From: AWTP1-13 sp963820375
GTDB lineage: Bacteria > Pseudomonadota > Alphaproteobacteria > Rhizobiales > Hyphomicrobiaceae
Direction of reading: 5' to 3'
Length of the DNA: 64,000 nucleotides
Assembly: GCA_963820375.1 (NCBI GenBank)
Contig: CAWFZX010000019.1
Span: 314,875 to 378,874 of the forward strand
Below are positions 46,405 through 55,194 of this stretch, in pieces. Both the position numbers and the translations under genes were made by a program. The notes beneath the pieces were generated by a model that saw only the letters and a list, made by a program, of their open reading frames with translations, searched no databases and was not told where the DNA came from. The first letter of the stretch is position 1. Every line of letters begins with the position of its first letter.

Positions 46405-46623
46405 ATGAACGATAGCCGTCCATTTCGGCAATCCAGGTTTCCAGCGGTAGACACGATCCTGCGGACCCCTCTGGGCGACATCGCCTCGGCCCGCTTTGGA
46501 CATGCCGCAACGGTCAATGCAATCCGCAGAAGGCTTGTGAATGCACGCGATACCGCGCGGGCCGGCGGCGCCACCACGGCCGATGCCCGTCTACCCGTCG
46601 CTGCCGAGGAGACCACGTCATGA
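46405..46623 (+). pseudogene. selA: selA reduced to its N-terminal domain
   Basis: 72 residues matching the start of Sec synthase (SelA): 'FPAVDTILR' corresponds to E. coli 'LPAIDRLLR', and 'FGHAATVNAIRRRLVNARDT' to '[20 protein letters not shown]'. SelA is normally about 450-470 residues; the whole PLP domain, with 'NLTGTVLHTNLGR' and the PLP Lys, is missing. The stop overlaps the selB start as ATGA, the normal selA-selB junction, so the lesion looks like an internal deletion that fused the N-terminal domain to the last few codons. No frameshift is needed to explain it. Position and both ends fit selA. Confidence 0.78.
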
Positions 46624-48677
46624 TCGTCGGCACAGCCGGTCATATCGATCACGGCAAGACCTCGCTGGTTAGAAAGCTGACGGGTGTCGACACCGATCGG
46701 CTGAAGGAGGAAAAAGCGCGCGGCATCTCGATCGATCTCGGCTTCGCCTACTGGGCGCGCCCGAGCGGGGAGATCGTTGGTTTCGTCGATGTGCCCGGCC
46801 ATGAAGCGTTGGTCCATAACATGTTGGCCGGCGCCACGGGCATCGATTTTGTCGTCCTCGTCATTGCTGCCGATGACGGCGTGATGCCGCAAACTCGCGA
46901 GCATCTGGCGATCATAGATCTGCTGGGACTGCAGCGCGGCGTCGTCGCCCTCAATAAATGCGATCTGGTTGCAGACGACCAGATTGCAGCTGTCAGTCGC
47001 GATGTCGAGATGGCCCTTGCGGGCACGGGTTTGCAGGGCTCCGCAATTGTTCCGGTGTCCGCAGTGACCGGCAAAGGGCTGCCGCGGTTAACGCAGCATG
47101 TCGACGCGGCAGCCGCAACTCCCAGCCAACGATCGAAAGAAGGTTTGTTTCGATTGGCGGTCGATCGATCCTTTACCTTGCAGGGGCTTGGGACCGTTGT
47201 CACCGGTACTGTATTGTCCGGTTCCGTTCGCGTCGACGACCGTGTCGTGGTCAGCCCGTCGGGCCTTGAAGCGCGGGTGCGCTCGATCAACGCGCAGAAC
47301 GCACCTGTCGAGGCGGGCAGCGCTGGGCAAAGATGCGCGCTGGTCCTAAGCGGGCCGCAAATCAGCAAAGAAGCTATCCGCCGCGGCAATGTCGTCGTCG
47401 ATCCCGCTTTGCATGCGCCCACGACTCGCCTCGATGCTTCTCTTCGCGTGCTGCGATCGGAGACACGACCGATCGGCCAGTGGTTTCCCGTCAAGGTGCA
47501 CCATGCTGCCGCCGAGGTACCAGGCCGCGTGGTGGTGCTGCGCGATACGCCAATCAATCCCGGCGAGACCGAGTACGTTCAACTGGTGCTGGAACAGCCT
47601 CTGGCCGCGGTTGTCGGAGACCGCTTTGTCATTCGCGACACGTCTTCGAGTAGGACCGTCGGCGGCGGCGCAATCATTGATGTACGCGCCCCTCAGCGGA
47701 GGCGGCGTACGCCCGAGCGCCTGGCCGAGATAAGGGCGCTTGCACAAAGCGATCCTGCTGCCGCGCTGGCAAGCTCACTTGCGGGTCCGACCGGCTGGGC
47801 TGACCTCGATGCCTTTTTCCGCGATCGCGCGATCGGCGCCGCCACTGCGGCGCGCATCCAGTCAGAGCTCGGCCTGGTCGTTCTACCGACGAAGGCTGGG
47901 CGTGCCGCGCTACTGCCAAGCACCTGGGGCCGGCTGCAGGCGCACATCGGCGCGACACTTGATCGCTACCACGCTGAGCGGCCTGATCTGCCCGGCATTG
48001 GGCTTGAGCAATTGCGTAAAGAAAAAAAACCGGTCCTGCCGGCGCCGTTGTTTCTGGCGGCAATCAAGAAGCTTGCCGAGACAGGGGAGGTTGCGCTCGA
48101 TCGTACGTGGGTGCGACGGCCTCAGCATCAGGTCAAGTTCACCGCGGATGAGGAGAAAATCTGGGGATTGATCAAGCCCAAGCTGGCGGGGCAGCCCTAC
48201 CGGCCGCCCCGAGTGCGTGACATCGCCACTGCTATGAGCATCGATGAAGCTTTTGTGCGCCGCCTCTTGCGCATGGCCGCAAGACGCGGGGATGTGGATG
48301 AAATCGCACCCGATCATTTCTTCCTGCGATCGGCGGTGCAGACAATGGCGGAAATCGCCATCGATGTTGCCAGGCACTCTTCAGAAGGCAGATTTGGGGC
48401 GGCAGACTTCCGCGATCGCCTTGACAACGGACGCAAGGTCGCCATTCAGATACTCGAATTCTTCGACCGGCACGGGTTCACGATCCGCCGCCAGGATCTG
48501 CGCCGGATCAACCCGGCGCGGATCGAGCTTTTTGCGCCCACTACGGCGCCTGCAGAAAATGGAGGAGTCCCGCTCCCGGTGGGGCGACCGGACTTCAAAT
48601 CCGGGTGGGGCCGTCAGACGGTCTCAGGTGGGTTCGACTCCCATCCTCCTCCGCCATCGCGCCCTCTGAAGGCTTGA
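46620..48677 (+). CDS. selB: Selenocysteine-specific elongation factor SelB
   Basis: Carries Sec-tRNA to UGA codons marked by a SECIS hairpin. 685 residues as open; G1 'GTAGHIDHGKTSLVRKL', G2 'GISIDLGFAYW', G3 'DVPGHEALVHNM', G4 'NKCD', then EF-Tu-like domains 2-3 and a C-terminal array of winged helices ('FGAADFRDRLDNGRKVAIQI', 'ILEFFDRHGFTIRRQDLRR') that binds SECIS. The frame has no stop before tRNA-Sec and runs through it to 48677, so the last ~39 codons overlap selC and its flank; the conserved part ends near residue 640. Apparently intact although selA is not. Confidence 0.95.
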   Translation: MIVGTAGHIDHGKTSLVRKLTGVDTDRLKEEKARGISIDLGFAYWARPSGEIVGFVDVPGHEALVHNMLAGATGIDFVVLVIAADDGVMPQTREHLAIIDLLGLQRGVVALNKCDLVADDQIAAVSRDVEMALAGTGLQGSAIVPVSAVTGKGLPRLTQHVDAAAATPSQRSKEGLFRLAVDRSFTLQGLGTVVTGTVLSGSVRVDDRVVVSPSGLEARVRSINAQNAPVEAGSAGQRCALVLSGPQISKEAIRRGNVVVDPALHAPTTRLDASLRVLRSETRPIGQWFPVKVHHAAAEVPGRVVVLRDTPINPGETEYVQLVLEQPLAAVVGDRFVIRDTSSSRTVGGGAIIDVRAPQRRRRTPERLAEIRALAQSDPAAALASSLAGPTGWADLDAFFRDRAIGAATAARIQSELGLVVLPTKAGRAALLPSTWGRLQAHIGATLDRYHAERPDLPGIGLEQLRKEKKPVLPAPLFLAAIKKLAETGEVALDRTWVRRPQHQVKFTADEEKIWGLIKPKLAGQPYRPPRVRDIATAMSIDEAFVRRLLRMAARRGDVDEIAPDHFFLRSAVQTMAEIAIDVARHSSEGRFGAADFRDRLDNGRKVAIQILEFFDRHGFTIRRQDLRRINPARIELFAPTTAPAENGGVPLPVGRPDFKSGWGRQTVSGGFDSHPPPPSRPLKA
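48561..48656 (+). tRNA. selC: tRNA-Sec (anticodon UCA)
   Basis: A 96-nt tRNA with CCA: a long acceptor stem (GGAGGAG with CTCCTCC), D arm, anticodon arm CCGGA-CTTCAAA-TCCGG giving anticodon TCA, a long variable arm (GGGCCGTCAGACGGTCTC), and T arm GTGGG-TTCGACT-CCCAT. It lies in the sense direction within the 3' end of the selB frame. An integrase gene starts 131 bp past its 3' end, so this tRNA is the likely insertion site of the island to the right. Confidence 0.95.
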
Positions 48678-48787
48678 TTTTCCTGGCAATCTGATCCAAT
48701 AATCACCAGATTCTACAGGGGTTTTCCTGCTTTTTCTGTTCATGCGTGTGCATCCGTGTGCACCCCTGTTCACAGAGCAATAGGGAC

Positions 48788-50026
48788 ATGGATAGGGTAC
48801 GCAGAAGGAGCAGGGCCGAGAAGCGGCTGAGGGCAGGCGACCTGGCCAAGCTGGCTCCAGGGCCGCACGAGGACGGCGGCGGCCTGCGCCTGGTGGTGGA
48901 GCCGGGCCGTGAGGATGGCAAGCCAGGGCCGCGCCGCTGGGTCCTGCGCGTGACGATTGCCGGCAAGCGTCGCAACCGAGGCCTCGGCCCTTACCCGCTG
49001 GTGACCATCGACAAGGCGCGTGAGCAGGCCACCGATATCCGGCGCGCAGCCCGCGATGGCCGCGACCTGATCAGGGAGCTGCAGCAGCAGCGCGCCAAAG
49101 CCGTCACTTTCCGCCAAGCGTTCGACGCCTACTACGCAAACCGGAAGAAGACGCTATCGAACAGCAAGCATAGGCAGCAGTGGACATCGACGATTGAGAC
49201 ATACGTCTACCCAAAGATCGGCGATTTGCCTATCTCTGACGTAACGCCCGCCGACGTCCTCGCCATCCTGCAGCCGATTTGGTTCGACAAAGCCGAAACC
49301 GCCAGGCGCGTGCTGCAGCGCATGGAGCTGGTATTCAAGTCGGCGATCGTGCTTGGGCAACGCGAAAAAGCGTCGCCCTGTGTTGGCATCAGGCAGACGC
49401 TGGGCATCCGTCACGTCAACGTCGAGCATCTCCGCGCCCTGCCCTACGCGGATGTGCCGGTTTTTCTCAATGCGCTACGCCTATGTAACTCGGAGCAGAT
49501 TACAAAACTGGCGTTCGAGTGGCTGATCCTGACGGCAACACGCTCAGGTGAGACCAGGGGTGCGCGCTGGGAGGAGATCGACGAGCGCCAGGCGCTCTGG
49601 ACTATCCCTAAGGAGCGCATGAAAGGCCGGAGCACAAAGCGCCGCGAGCACGTGGTGCCCTTGCCGGAGCGCTGCCTGGAAATCCTGAAAGAGATCCGGG
49701 GCCTCAATCCGCGCAGCGAATTGCTTTTCCCGGGCCCGCGCAGCGGCCAGGAGCTGTCGGACATGACGCTGACCAAGGTGCTGCGCGAGCTGGGAATTGC
49801 CGAGCGGGCAACGGTGCACGGCTTCCGCAGCACTTTCCGCGATTGGGCCACCGAGGTCGACAAGGTGCGCGAGGTAGTGGCCGAGTCTGCGCTGGCACAC
49901 AGCGTGCGCGACAAAACCGAATCAGCGTACCGCCGCGCCCGTTACTTGAATGAGCGTCGGGGGTTGATGGAGCGCTGGGCGTGCTATTGCGCGACAGCTT
50001 GCCACACATGCAGAAAAATTCAATAA
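48788..50026 (+). CDS. P4-type tyrosine recombinase / integrase
   Basis: Site-specific integrase. 412 residues: an N-terminal DUF4102-like arm-binding region ('GLRLVVEP', 'RRWVLRVTIAGKRRNRGLG'), a SAM-like core-binding domain (about 110-200), then the catalytic domain with Arg in 'LTATRSGETRGARW', Lys in the beta hairpin, 'VHGFRSTFRDW' (H-x-x-R), 'ALAHSV' (second His) and Tyr in 'AYRRARYLNERRGLM'. The set is complete. ATG 48788 is preferred to GTG 48746. Just upstream, GTGTGCA occurs twice, 10 bp apart (48746 and 48756), a possible arm or autoregulatory site. P4-like integrases commonly use tRNA genes, selC included. Confidence 0.94.
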   Translation: MDRVRRRSRAEKRLRAGDLAKLAPGPHEDGGGLRLVVEPGREDGKPGPRRWVLRVTIAGKRRNRGLGPYPLVTIDKAREQATDIRRAARDGRDLIRELQQQRAKAVTFRQAFDAYYANRKKTLSNSKHRQQWTSTIETYVYPKIGDLPISDVTPADVLAILQPIWFDKAETARRVLQRMELVFKSAIVLGQREKASPCVGIRQTLGIRHVNVEHLRALPYADVPVFLNALRLCNSEQITKLAFEWLILTATRSGETRGARWEEIDERQALWTIPKERMKGRSTKRREHVVPLPERCLEILKEIRGLNPRSELLFPGPRSGQELSDMTLTKVLRELGIAERATVHGFRSTFRDWATEVDKVREVVAESALAHSVRDKTESAYRRARYLNERRGLMERWACYCATACHTCRKIQ

Positions 50027-50294
50027 ATTCCGTAACTTAGTCGGAGTGAAAAGTCAGGCTACAATTGTCTCTCACCTGATTAATTGGGCGCGGACCTGAG
50101 AAGTTTTTTACGAAAAAGCGAGAGTTCTCTAGCGTTGGTAGCTCTCGACACCGAGACGAGCACGGGGTGATTCCGACCTCAGTGCTTGTCAGTCCATATT
50201 TGACCTCTATCAGCGTACAGACGATCTTAAAGTCTTTCCAGCACGTCCATTTGTGGTGCACGACACCCGTCCACGCCAACGGGTGTACCACGTA

Positions 50295-50720
50295 ATGCCT
50301 CAGGAGCTCTTTCCCAAGGTTGAACTCTGGCAGCTGTCAGAGCATGTGACGCAGGCGCTCAAGGAGATTGTGCGCGACGCGCTCGTTGAACACAGCACCG
50401 TGGAACGCTCGCCAGTCGGAGGCATGCGCGCTGCCGAGGCATCCGCTTACATCGGCATTGGCCGCAGCACGTTCTACAAGCTGATAAAGACCGAGGCCCA
50501 TCTGCAGCACTCTTACGTCGTCGGTACCGCCCGCATGTGGCGTAAGGAAGATCTCGATGCGTGGATGCAGGCTCAAGTCGAGTCGAATCAAATTCATCCC
50601 GAAATCAAGCTGAGCACTTCGTCAAAGAGTCGAAACGATGAGATCCGCCTCGGCTGGGCGGGCCTTCATCCTCAGACGAGAGTGCACGCGCCGATTCGGC
50701 CATCGATCCCCTTCTCATGA
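50295..50720 (+). CDS. AlpA-like DNA-binding regulator
   Basis: 141 residues with a MerR/AlpA-type helix-turn-helix: 'MRAAEASAYIGIGRSTFYKL' then 'GTARMWRKEDLDAWMQAQ', the pattern of prophage AlpA regulators and excisionases. Such proteins often control excision by a nearby integrase. The start at 50295 (MPQELFPK) is a choice among several. Its stop overlaps the next gene as ATGA. Confidence 0.7.
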   Translation: MPQELFPKVELWQLSEHVTQALKEIVRDALVEHSTVERSPVGGMRAAEASAYIGIGRSTFYKLIKTEAHLQHSYVVGTARMWRKEDLDAWMQAQVESNQIHPEIKLSTSSKSRNDEIRLGWAGLHPQTRVHAPIRPSIPFS

Positions 50721-50972
50721 AAGGTCCAGAGCTCCGGCAGGTGATGAAGGAGATCGTTCGCGATGCGCTGGCCGAACAGGTACGTGCGCCTTCAGGGGCG
50801 GTGGGGGCTAGCAAAGCTCATCACGTTGTCGGCGTGAGCCGCGCTCAATTCTACAATTTCCGGAAGAAAGACCCGAGCCTGAACGCGCGTCATGGGCGGC
50901 AGCAACCGCGACTACTGGCTCGTCTACGACCTCAAGGATGGGTACGCACGCAACAGAAATAGAGGAAATTGA
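50717..50972 (+). pseudogene. Second AlpA-like regulator, frameshifted
   Basis: Starts inside the previous stop (ATGA). It repeats the N-terminal part of its neighbour ('ELRQVMKEIVRDALAEQ' against 'ALKEIVRDALVEH') and has a helix-turn-helix-like 'HVVGVSRAQFYNFRKKDPSL'. The frame then breaks near 50885-50891; one added base gives 'VMGGSNRDYWLVYDLKDGYA' and a stop at 50972, two bases before the next ATG. Tandem paralog pair; the break may be real or a sequencing error. Confidence 0.55.
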
Positions 50973-50973
50973 C

Positions 50974-51342
50974 ATGATCAAAGGACTTACGATTGCATTA
51001 GGGGTTGTTACGTTCGGCGCCATGAGTGGTTTCAAAGCTGCTCTCCTCGGAGGTTTCATCGAGCTCAGAACGCTTGACGCCGTTATGGTTGTTTGGTCGA
51101 CTGCGGTGGTGACGCTCGGACCCTTCTACGGGCTACTTGCTTTTTCTGAGAAGGAGGCTATGCCCGAAACCGACTTCAATCTTGCGTGGGTCGGGCCCTG
51201 CTGTCTGCCGCTAGTGGGTATCTCGTTTCTGATCTTTTTCGCAGACCTGCTGCTCGAGTTTGGGATCGCGGCTCTGTGTACGTACCTGATCGCCTTGTTG
51301 GTAGGGCTGGTTGGGACAGCGGCCTCACGTTGGCTGAAGTAG
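50974..51342 (+). CDS. Small integral membrane protein
   Basis: 122 residues behind GAGGAAA. Three or four hydrophobic helices: about 4-28, 37-56 ('VMVVWSTAVVTLGPFYGLLA'), 75-92 and 95-116. No recognised family. In line with the two regulators, so probably one transcript. Confidence 0.6.
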   Translation: MIKGLTIALGVVTFGAMSGFKAALLGGFIELRTLDAVMVVWSTAVVTLGPFYGLLAFSEKEAMPETDFNLAWVGPCCLPLVGISFLIFFADLLLEFGIAALCTYLIALLVGLVGTAASRWLK

Positions 51343-51947
51343 CAAGCCGTTGCGCCGCTGTCGCTCACAGGCGGGAACGGAGACGGGGGTGATTAATGCC
51401 AGTGCTAAGCTGGCGTCCCTCGCAACCCCTGGTCTTGGGAGCCATCAGGCCCATAATCTTCCGTTCTTCTGCTCGCGCGGCCCAGGCCACCGCTTGGCTT
51501 CGCCTGATCCGCCGGGGCATGGTGAAGGACAAGGCGAAGTTACGGGGTCAGACCGATGAGGCCGGCCCCGCCTCCCTTCTGTCGTTGGCCGGCGTCCGAG
51601 TCATTTGACCAACCGGCCTAACGGTGCTCTTCCGTTTTCGATCGAAACTTTTGCTCCTTGAATACGTCGTGAGCGAGCGCAGCTAAGGCCTGAGATTTCT
51701 GGCCTCGCGCCTTTGGCTTGGTGATCTTTGGGACGTGATCGCGGTACAGCCCATATACGTCGTTAGCCTTGCTGCAGAGCGCGAGCAGGGCCGCGATGAT
51801 CGAGGCGGTGCTGGTGCCGAAGATCAACCGGAAGTGATCCGACCGCCTCCCATCATGGCTTCGACCTCGCGCAAGACGCCAAGCGTGTAGAAGCCCTTGG
51901 CACCGCCGCCATCGAGGTTGAGTTGACCCTTTCATCGGCCAAGCGCC
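51343..51947. other. Region without a supported gene
   Basis: A minus-strand frame (stop at 51618) is open here and reads 'HFRLIFGTSTASIIAALLAL' and a basic tail, but has no start of its own and continues out of an acyl-CoA ligase scrap. Function and reality unclear. Confidence 0.35.
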
Positions 51948-52130
51948 CAGCTCCTCCAGCGCAGGCGGCGCGTCCGCGCTGGCCGGCTCGATCAGCGCAT
52001 GTACGCGCCGGCCCAGGTCATCATCCTTGAGCCCGATCACCGCCGCATCCCGCACGCCCGGATGCTGGGTCAGTATCGATTCCACCTCAGCCGCCACCAC
52101 GTTGGCGCCGCCGGTGATGATTGCCGACGC
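51948..52130 (-). pseudogene. Acyl-CoA synthetase C-terminal fragment
   Basis: About 60 residues, 'IITGGANVVAAEVESILTQH' followed by 'PGVRDAAVIGLKDDDLGRRV', match the C-terminal lid domain of AMP-forming acyl-CoA ligases (ANL family). The catalytic N-terminal domain is absent on the upstream side, and the Lys-containing end is missing downstream. A fragment, not a working gene. Confidence 0.7.
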
Positions 52131-52371
52131 TAGCGAAGCCGCCGTCCACCGACTTAATCGGCTTGACGACGTTGGAGCCGAACTGGCGCTGCACAGGAAT
52201 GTGACCCTGGGCGTCGAGTAGCAGCGCATGGGTTTCGGCACGTCCGACGTGGTGACGCTCAACACCACCAACAGCGGCATCCTCACCGAAAAGGCGAAGG
52301 CTAGCCATGAGATCAATTCCGTCAGGGCAGGCCCCGGTTCCAACGTGCCAGGCACTCTTGTTTTCGGGCGG

Positions 52372-53013
52372 TCAGCGCCGCTGCGGTCCCTCGAACATGC
52401 GGAAGCGCTCTTTATTGTCGCGCTTCCAGTCGGGGCATTTGATTTTCACCCAAGCCTTTGACGGGCCGCTGACGTAGGGCCGGTCGAGGCGCTTTGATAC
52501 GACGCCCTCGAATCCAAACTTGGCGCAGTACTCGAACAGGACCTGGCCGTTCGGGAAGGTCTGCACTTGCTTCATGAAGGGGACGTGCGCCTTGCGACAC
52601 AGTCGATCGAGGTCCCGCTTGCGCTCGCTCAGGGGCAAGGGCCTGAGGTCGACGCCATCCTGGTGCAGCAGGTCGTAGACCATGAAGATCAGCTGCGCCT
52701 CGTCGGGCCAGCGCGTGCGCATTTCGGTGTGGAGCTTGCGAAAGTTCGCCTGGCCACCGGCATCGATGAAGCAGAGTTCGCCATCGAGGACGGCCGCGCG
52801 CGCCGGCAACCTCTGGAAGGCCTCGGCCATCAGGGGGAAGCGCTCGGTGTATTCAGACCCGCTTTTTGAGAACAGCCGTACCTCGGCACCGTTTTTGATG
52901 ACCTGAAACCTGTAGCCATCCCACTTGGGCTCATGCAGCCAGCCGTCGCCCGCCGGTGGGCGGGCGGCATCGGCAGGGATAAGGGGACGGACGAACGCAG
53001 GACGCACGGCCAA
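52372..53013 (-). CDS. Short ATP-dependent DNA ligase (LigD adenylation-domain type)
   Basis: 213 residues holding the nucleotidyltransferase domain only: motif I 'HEPKWDGYRFQV' (adenylated Lys), motif III 'AVLDGELCFID', motif IV 'GFEGVVSKRL' and motif V 'WVKIKCPDWKR'. The OB-fold domain of full LigD ligases is absent, and no Ku gene is near, so a role in end joining is not supported; it may act as a stand-alone nick sealer or be a truncated copy. The start (TTG 53013 or GTG 53007) is uncertain. A decayed relative lies at 59.5-60.0 kb. Confidence 0.82.
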   Translation of the reverse strand: MAVRPAFVRPLIPADAARPPAGDGWLHEPKWDGYRFQVIKNGAEVRLFSKSGSEYTERFPLMAEAFQRLPARAAVLDGELCFIDAGGQANFRKLHTEMRTRWPDEAQLIFMVYDLLHQDGVDLRPLPLSERKRDLDRLCRKAHVPFMKQVQTFPNGQVLFEYCAKFGFEGVVSKRLDRPYVSGPSKAWVKIKCPDWKRDNKERFRMFEGPQRR

Positions 53014-53922
53014 AAATATAAGTGTAAGCTCGCGAAGTTGCTAATCAAACTCGTCGGGAGGGGTTTATGCCAACCGAGAAGGAAATCGAGCTGGAGGCGC
53101 GCCTGGTGGCCATTGAAAACCGCGGTCAACATGGCGGCCCTTCAGTCTTGGGCTAGTGCCGCACGACGTAATCAAGAAGAGCCACGACCATATCCGGCAG
53201 CACCTCCGGGGCGTGACGATTTCTGGTTCGATTGATCCATCGCTAAAGGATCACTTCGCCGCCGGAGCACTTCTCTTGTCCGCCCGTCCCAAGCCGAACA
53301 GCCCGCTGCATTCAGCGAGATATGCCGGCCTCCGCCGACTGATTCCGGGCGAGACCGGCAGAAATATGACGATCCGGGAGGGACGGCCCCACTGCGGCGC
53401 CACGCTGCACGACCTGGCCGCTGGGGACTGTCCAGGAGCTCGAGGCCCGGGAGCGGTTGCAGTCGTGAATTGCTGAGGGGCCGACAGCGGGGGCTGGCCC
53501 CACCGCGCCGATCAACAAGAGGAACCAATGACAACCAAGTCGAGAGGCCGGGCAGCAAGCGCGGCCGACCTGCTGCTTCGGGCGGGGCGGCGAATAGTGA
53601 GGGTGGCTCCCGAGGTGAATGCCAGCCCTCTACTCCCCGGACAAGTGTCCGGTTAGCGCAACGCGCGTGATCGAAGTCCGACCGGCGCAGCACTGCCTCT
53701 TCGTCTTCTTTGGCGCGCTGACTGAACAGCGCGAACGGTGTTAGCGCTGCTTCAAGAACTTCGATGCGTTTCAGCGCGCGAGCGCAAAGCGGGCCAGTGG
53801 CAGCCGCAGCACGACGGCCCTCTTCGAACTTCCCTCAACCTCTTTTGAACCTTTCCGGCATTCGCAGCGACTACCGCTCAGGCGGCGCGCAAGCCTGCGC
53901 CCCGAAACCGGAAGGAGCCCCC
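53014..53922. other. About 900 bp with no convincing gene
   Basis: Apart from the tiny frame at 53528, only shadow-like frames. No repeats, tRNA or terminators recognised. Confidence 0.4.
53528..53656 (+). CDS. Possible 42-residue protein or 5' fragment
   Basis: ATG behind AGAGGAA, reading 'MTTKSRGRAASAADLL'. The opening resembles the basic N-termini of some phage small-terminase proteins, but it stops after 42 residues. Could be a truncated gene. Low support. Confidence 0.25.
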   Translation: MTTKSRGRAASAADLLLRAGRRIVRVAPEVNASPLLPGQVSG

Positions 53923-54624
53923 ATGATTGGCGCACGTCACATCCTCGCATCGGCCTTGGCGGTCGGCGCGGCCATCCTAGCGGCAACCGTGCTGCAGAGC
54001 GCGCCTGCCGAAGCCCGCCGAGCCGGCGCCCACTCCAAGACTGCAAAGCATCACGGCATTCGATCGGTCCATGGGCGGCTAACGCAGCACCGCCTGAAGT
54101 CAACCAAGTCTTTAACCAGCAGCAAAACCGCAGGCGTCGGTACCGTACAGGCGACGCCGACACTCAACCCCAACGGCGGGCAAGCCACCACCGGCATTGG
54201 GAACCTCCCACATACACCGCCGATTAACCCCGGTGGTGGACCGCCCGGCAAACCTAATGGTGGGCAAACCACCACAGGTGGCGGGAACCTGCCGCATACG
54301 CCACCTATCTACCCCGGAGGACCGAAGACAATGCCTCTCGACCCCAGCGGCGGGCCGAAACCAGTGCCGGTGCCGATCGACCCCAACGGCGAGCCAACCA
54401 CCGCCGGCGCCGGGAACGTGCCGCATACGCCGCCCTTCAACCCCAGCGGCGGCGGGCACAACGCCACCGGGGGCGGGCAGCACCAGCATGCGGGCGTCTA
54501 CGTCAACGGCGGACGGGGTGGCGAGCATCCCTGCTGGTGGCTCATGAGGAAATACGACCAGACGAGCAACCACGATTGGATCGACAGGTACAGGCAGTGC
54601 CTCTCGTGGCACCGCACCGACTGA
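53923..54624 (+). CDS. Exported Gly/Pro/Thr-rich repeat protein
   Basis: 233 residues behind GGAAGGAG. Signal peptide MIGARHILASALAVGAAI...EA, then a basic segment, then a low-complexity region with three imperfect repeats of about 25-30 residues centred on 'GNLPHTPPINPGGG', 'GNLPHTPPIYPGG' and 'GNVPHTPPFNPSGG', separated by 'NGGQTTTG'-like linkers. The C-terminus is different: a compact, Trp- and Cys-containing tail ('HPCWWLMRKYDQTSNHDWID', 'CLSWH') that could be a small disulfide domain. Probably secreted or cell-surface; function unknown. Confidence 0.75.
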   Translation: MIGARHILASALAVGAAILAATVLQSAPAEARRAGAHSKTAKHHGIRSVHGRLTQHRLKSTKSLTSSKTAGVGTVQATPTLNPNGGQATTGIGNLPHTPPINPGGGPPGKPNGGQTTTGGGNLPHTPPIYPGGPKTMPLDPSGGPKPVPVPIDPNGEPTTAGAGNVPHTPPFNPSGGGHNATGGGQHQHAGVYVNGGRGGEHPCWWLMRKYDQTSNHDWIDRYRQCLSWHRTD

Positions 54625-54786
54625 GCAGGATCGCGACGGCGGGCTCTCTCCCGCATCTTACCTGTCCTACACGTCGCTGACCTCCCCGTCCGGGCGATAC
54701 CCGGACGGGAGCGTTCGCGTCACCGCGTCGTTCACGCACGGCCGGCACGCGGAGGTGGCGTCACGTCGGTCGGCGGAGAGGTAGCC

Positions 54787-54903
54787 TTCCCGCCGAAACC
54801 GCCGCGCATGCGCTGGGCCACGTACAACCGCCTCGAGGCGCAATACGACGATCTCGAAAATCGGTGGGCCTTGGGAATCATGGCCCGGTTCGCTCGATAC
54901 TGA
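54787..54903 (+). pseudogene. C-terminal fragment of an unidentified protein
   Basis: 38 codons, 'FPPKPPRMRWATYNRLEAQY' then 'DDLENRWALGIMARF', ending in TGA. The 'PKP..MRW.TYNRL...YD' pattern is familiar from the C-termini of rhizobial mobile-region proteins with a Cys-rich N-terminus, which is not present upstream. Memory-based and tentative. Confidence 0.35.
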
Positions 54904-55005
54904 TGGGGAATGGGGCCGGTGCGCCAAGAATGCATTCGATGATGCACCTTTCTGATCGGCAGCCTTGTGCCGACATCTACCGTAGGTCACAACTTCCAAA
55001 CTCGG

Positions 55006-55194
55006 TTACCGGCACTCTTCTCCTGTAACCCGCGCGGCCACCGGCAAAACATTTGGCGATGGGCGGGTTGCCGGCGACCAGTTCCCCCCGGCCTCAGCTT
55101 GACTGGCCCCCGGTGGGGCGAGGTTGCCCGCCCCCGTCAGCCCCGGCGCGAACGCCATCAGTGCGGCGAGAACGCCTGCGAACACCATCTGCAT
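55006..55194 (-). CDS. Possible small exported protein
   Basis: 62 residues behind GAGGGGAG at good spacing, with a signal-like N-terminus (MQMVFAGVLAALMAFAPGL) and a Pro/Ala-rich tail. No family recognised. Confidence 0.35.
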   Translation of the reverse strand: MQMVFAGVLAALMAFAPGLTGAGNLAPPGASQAEAGGNWSPATRPSPNVLPVAARVTGEECR

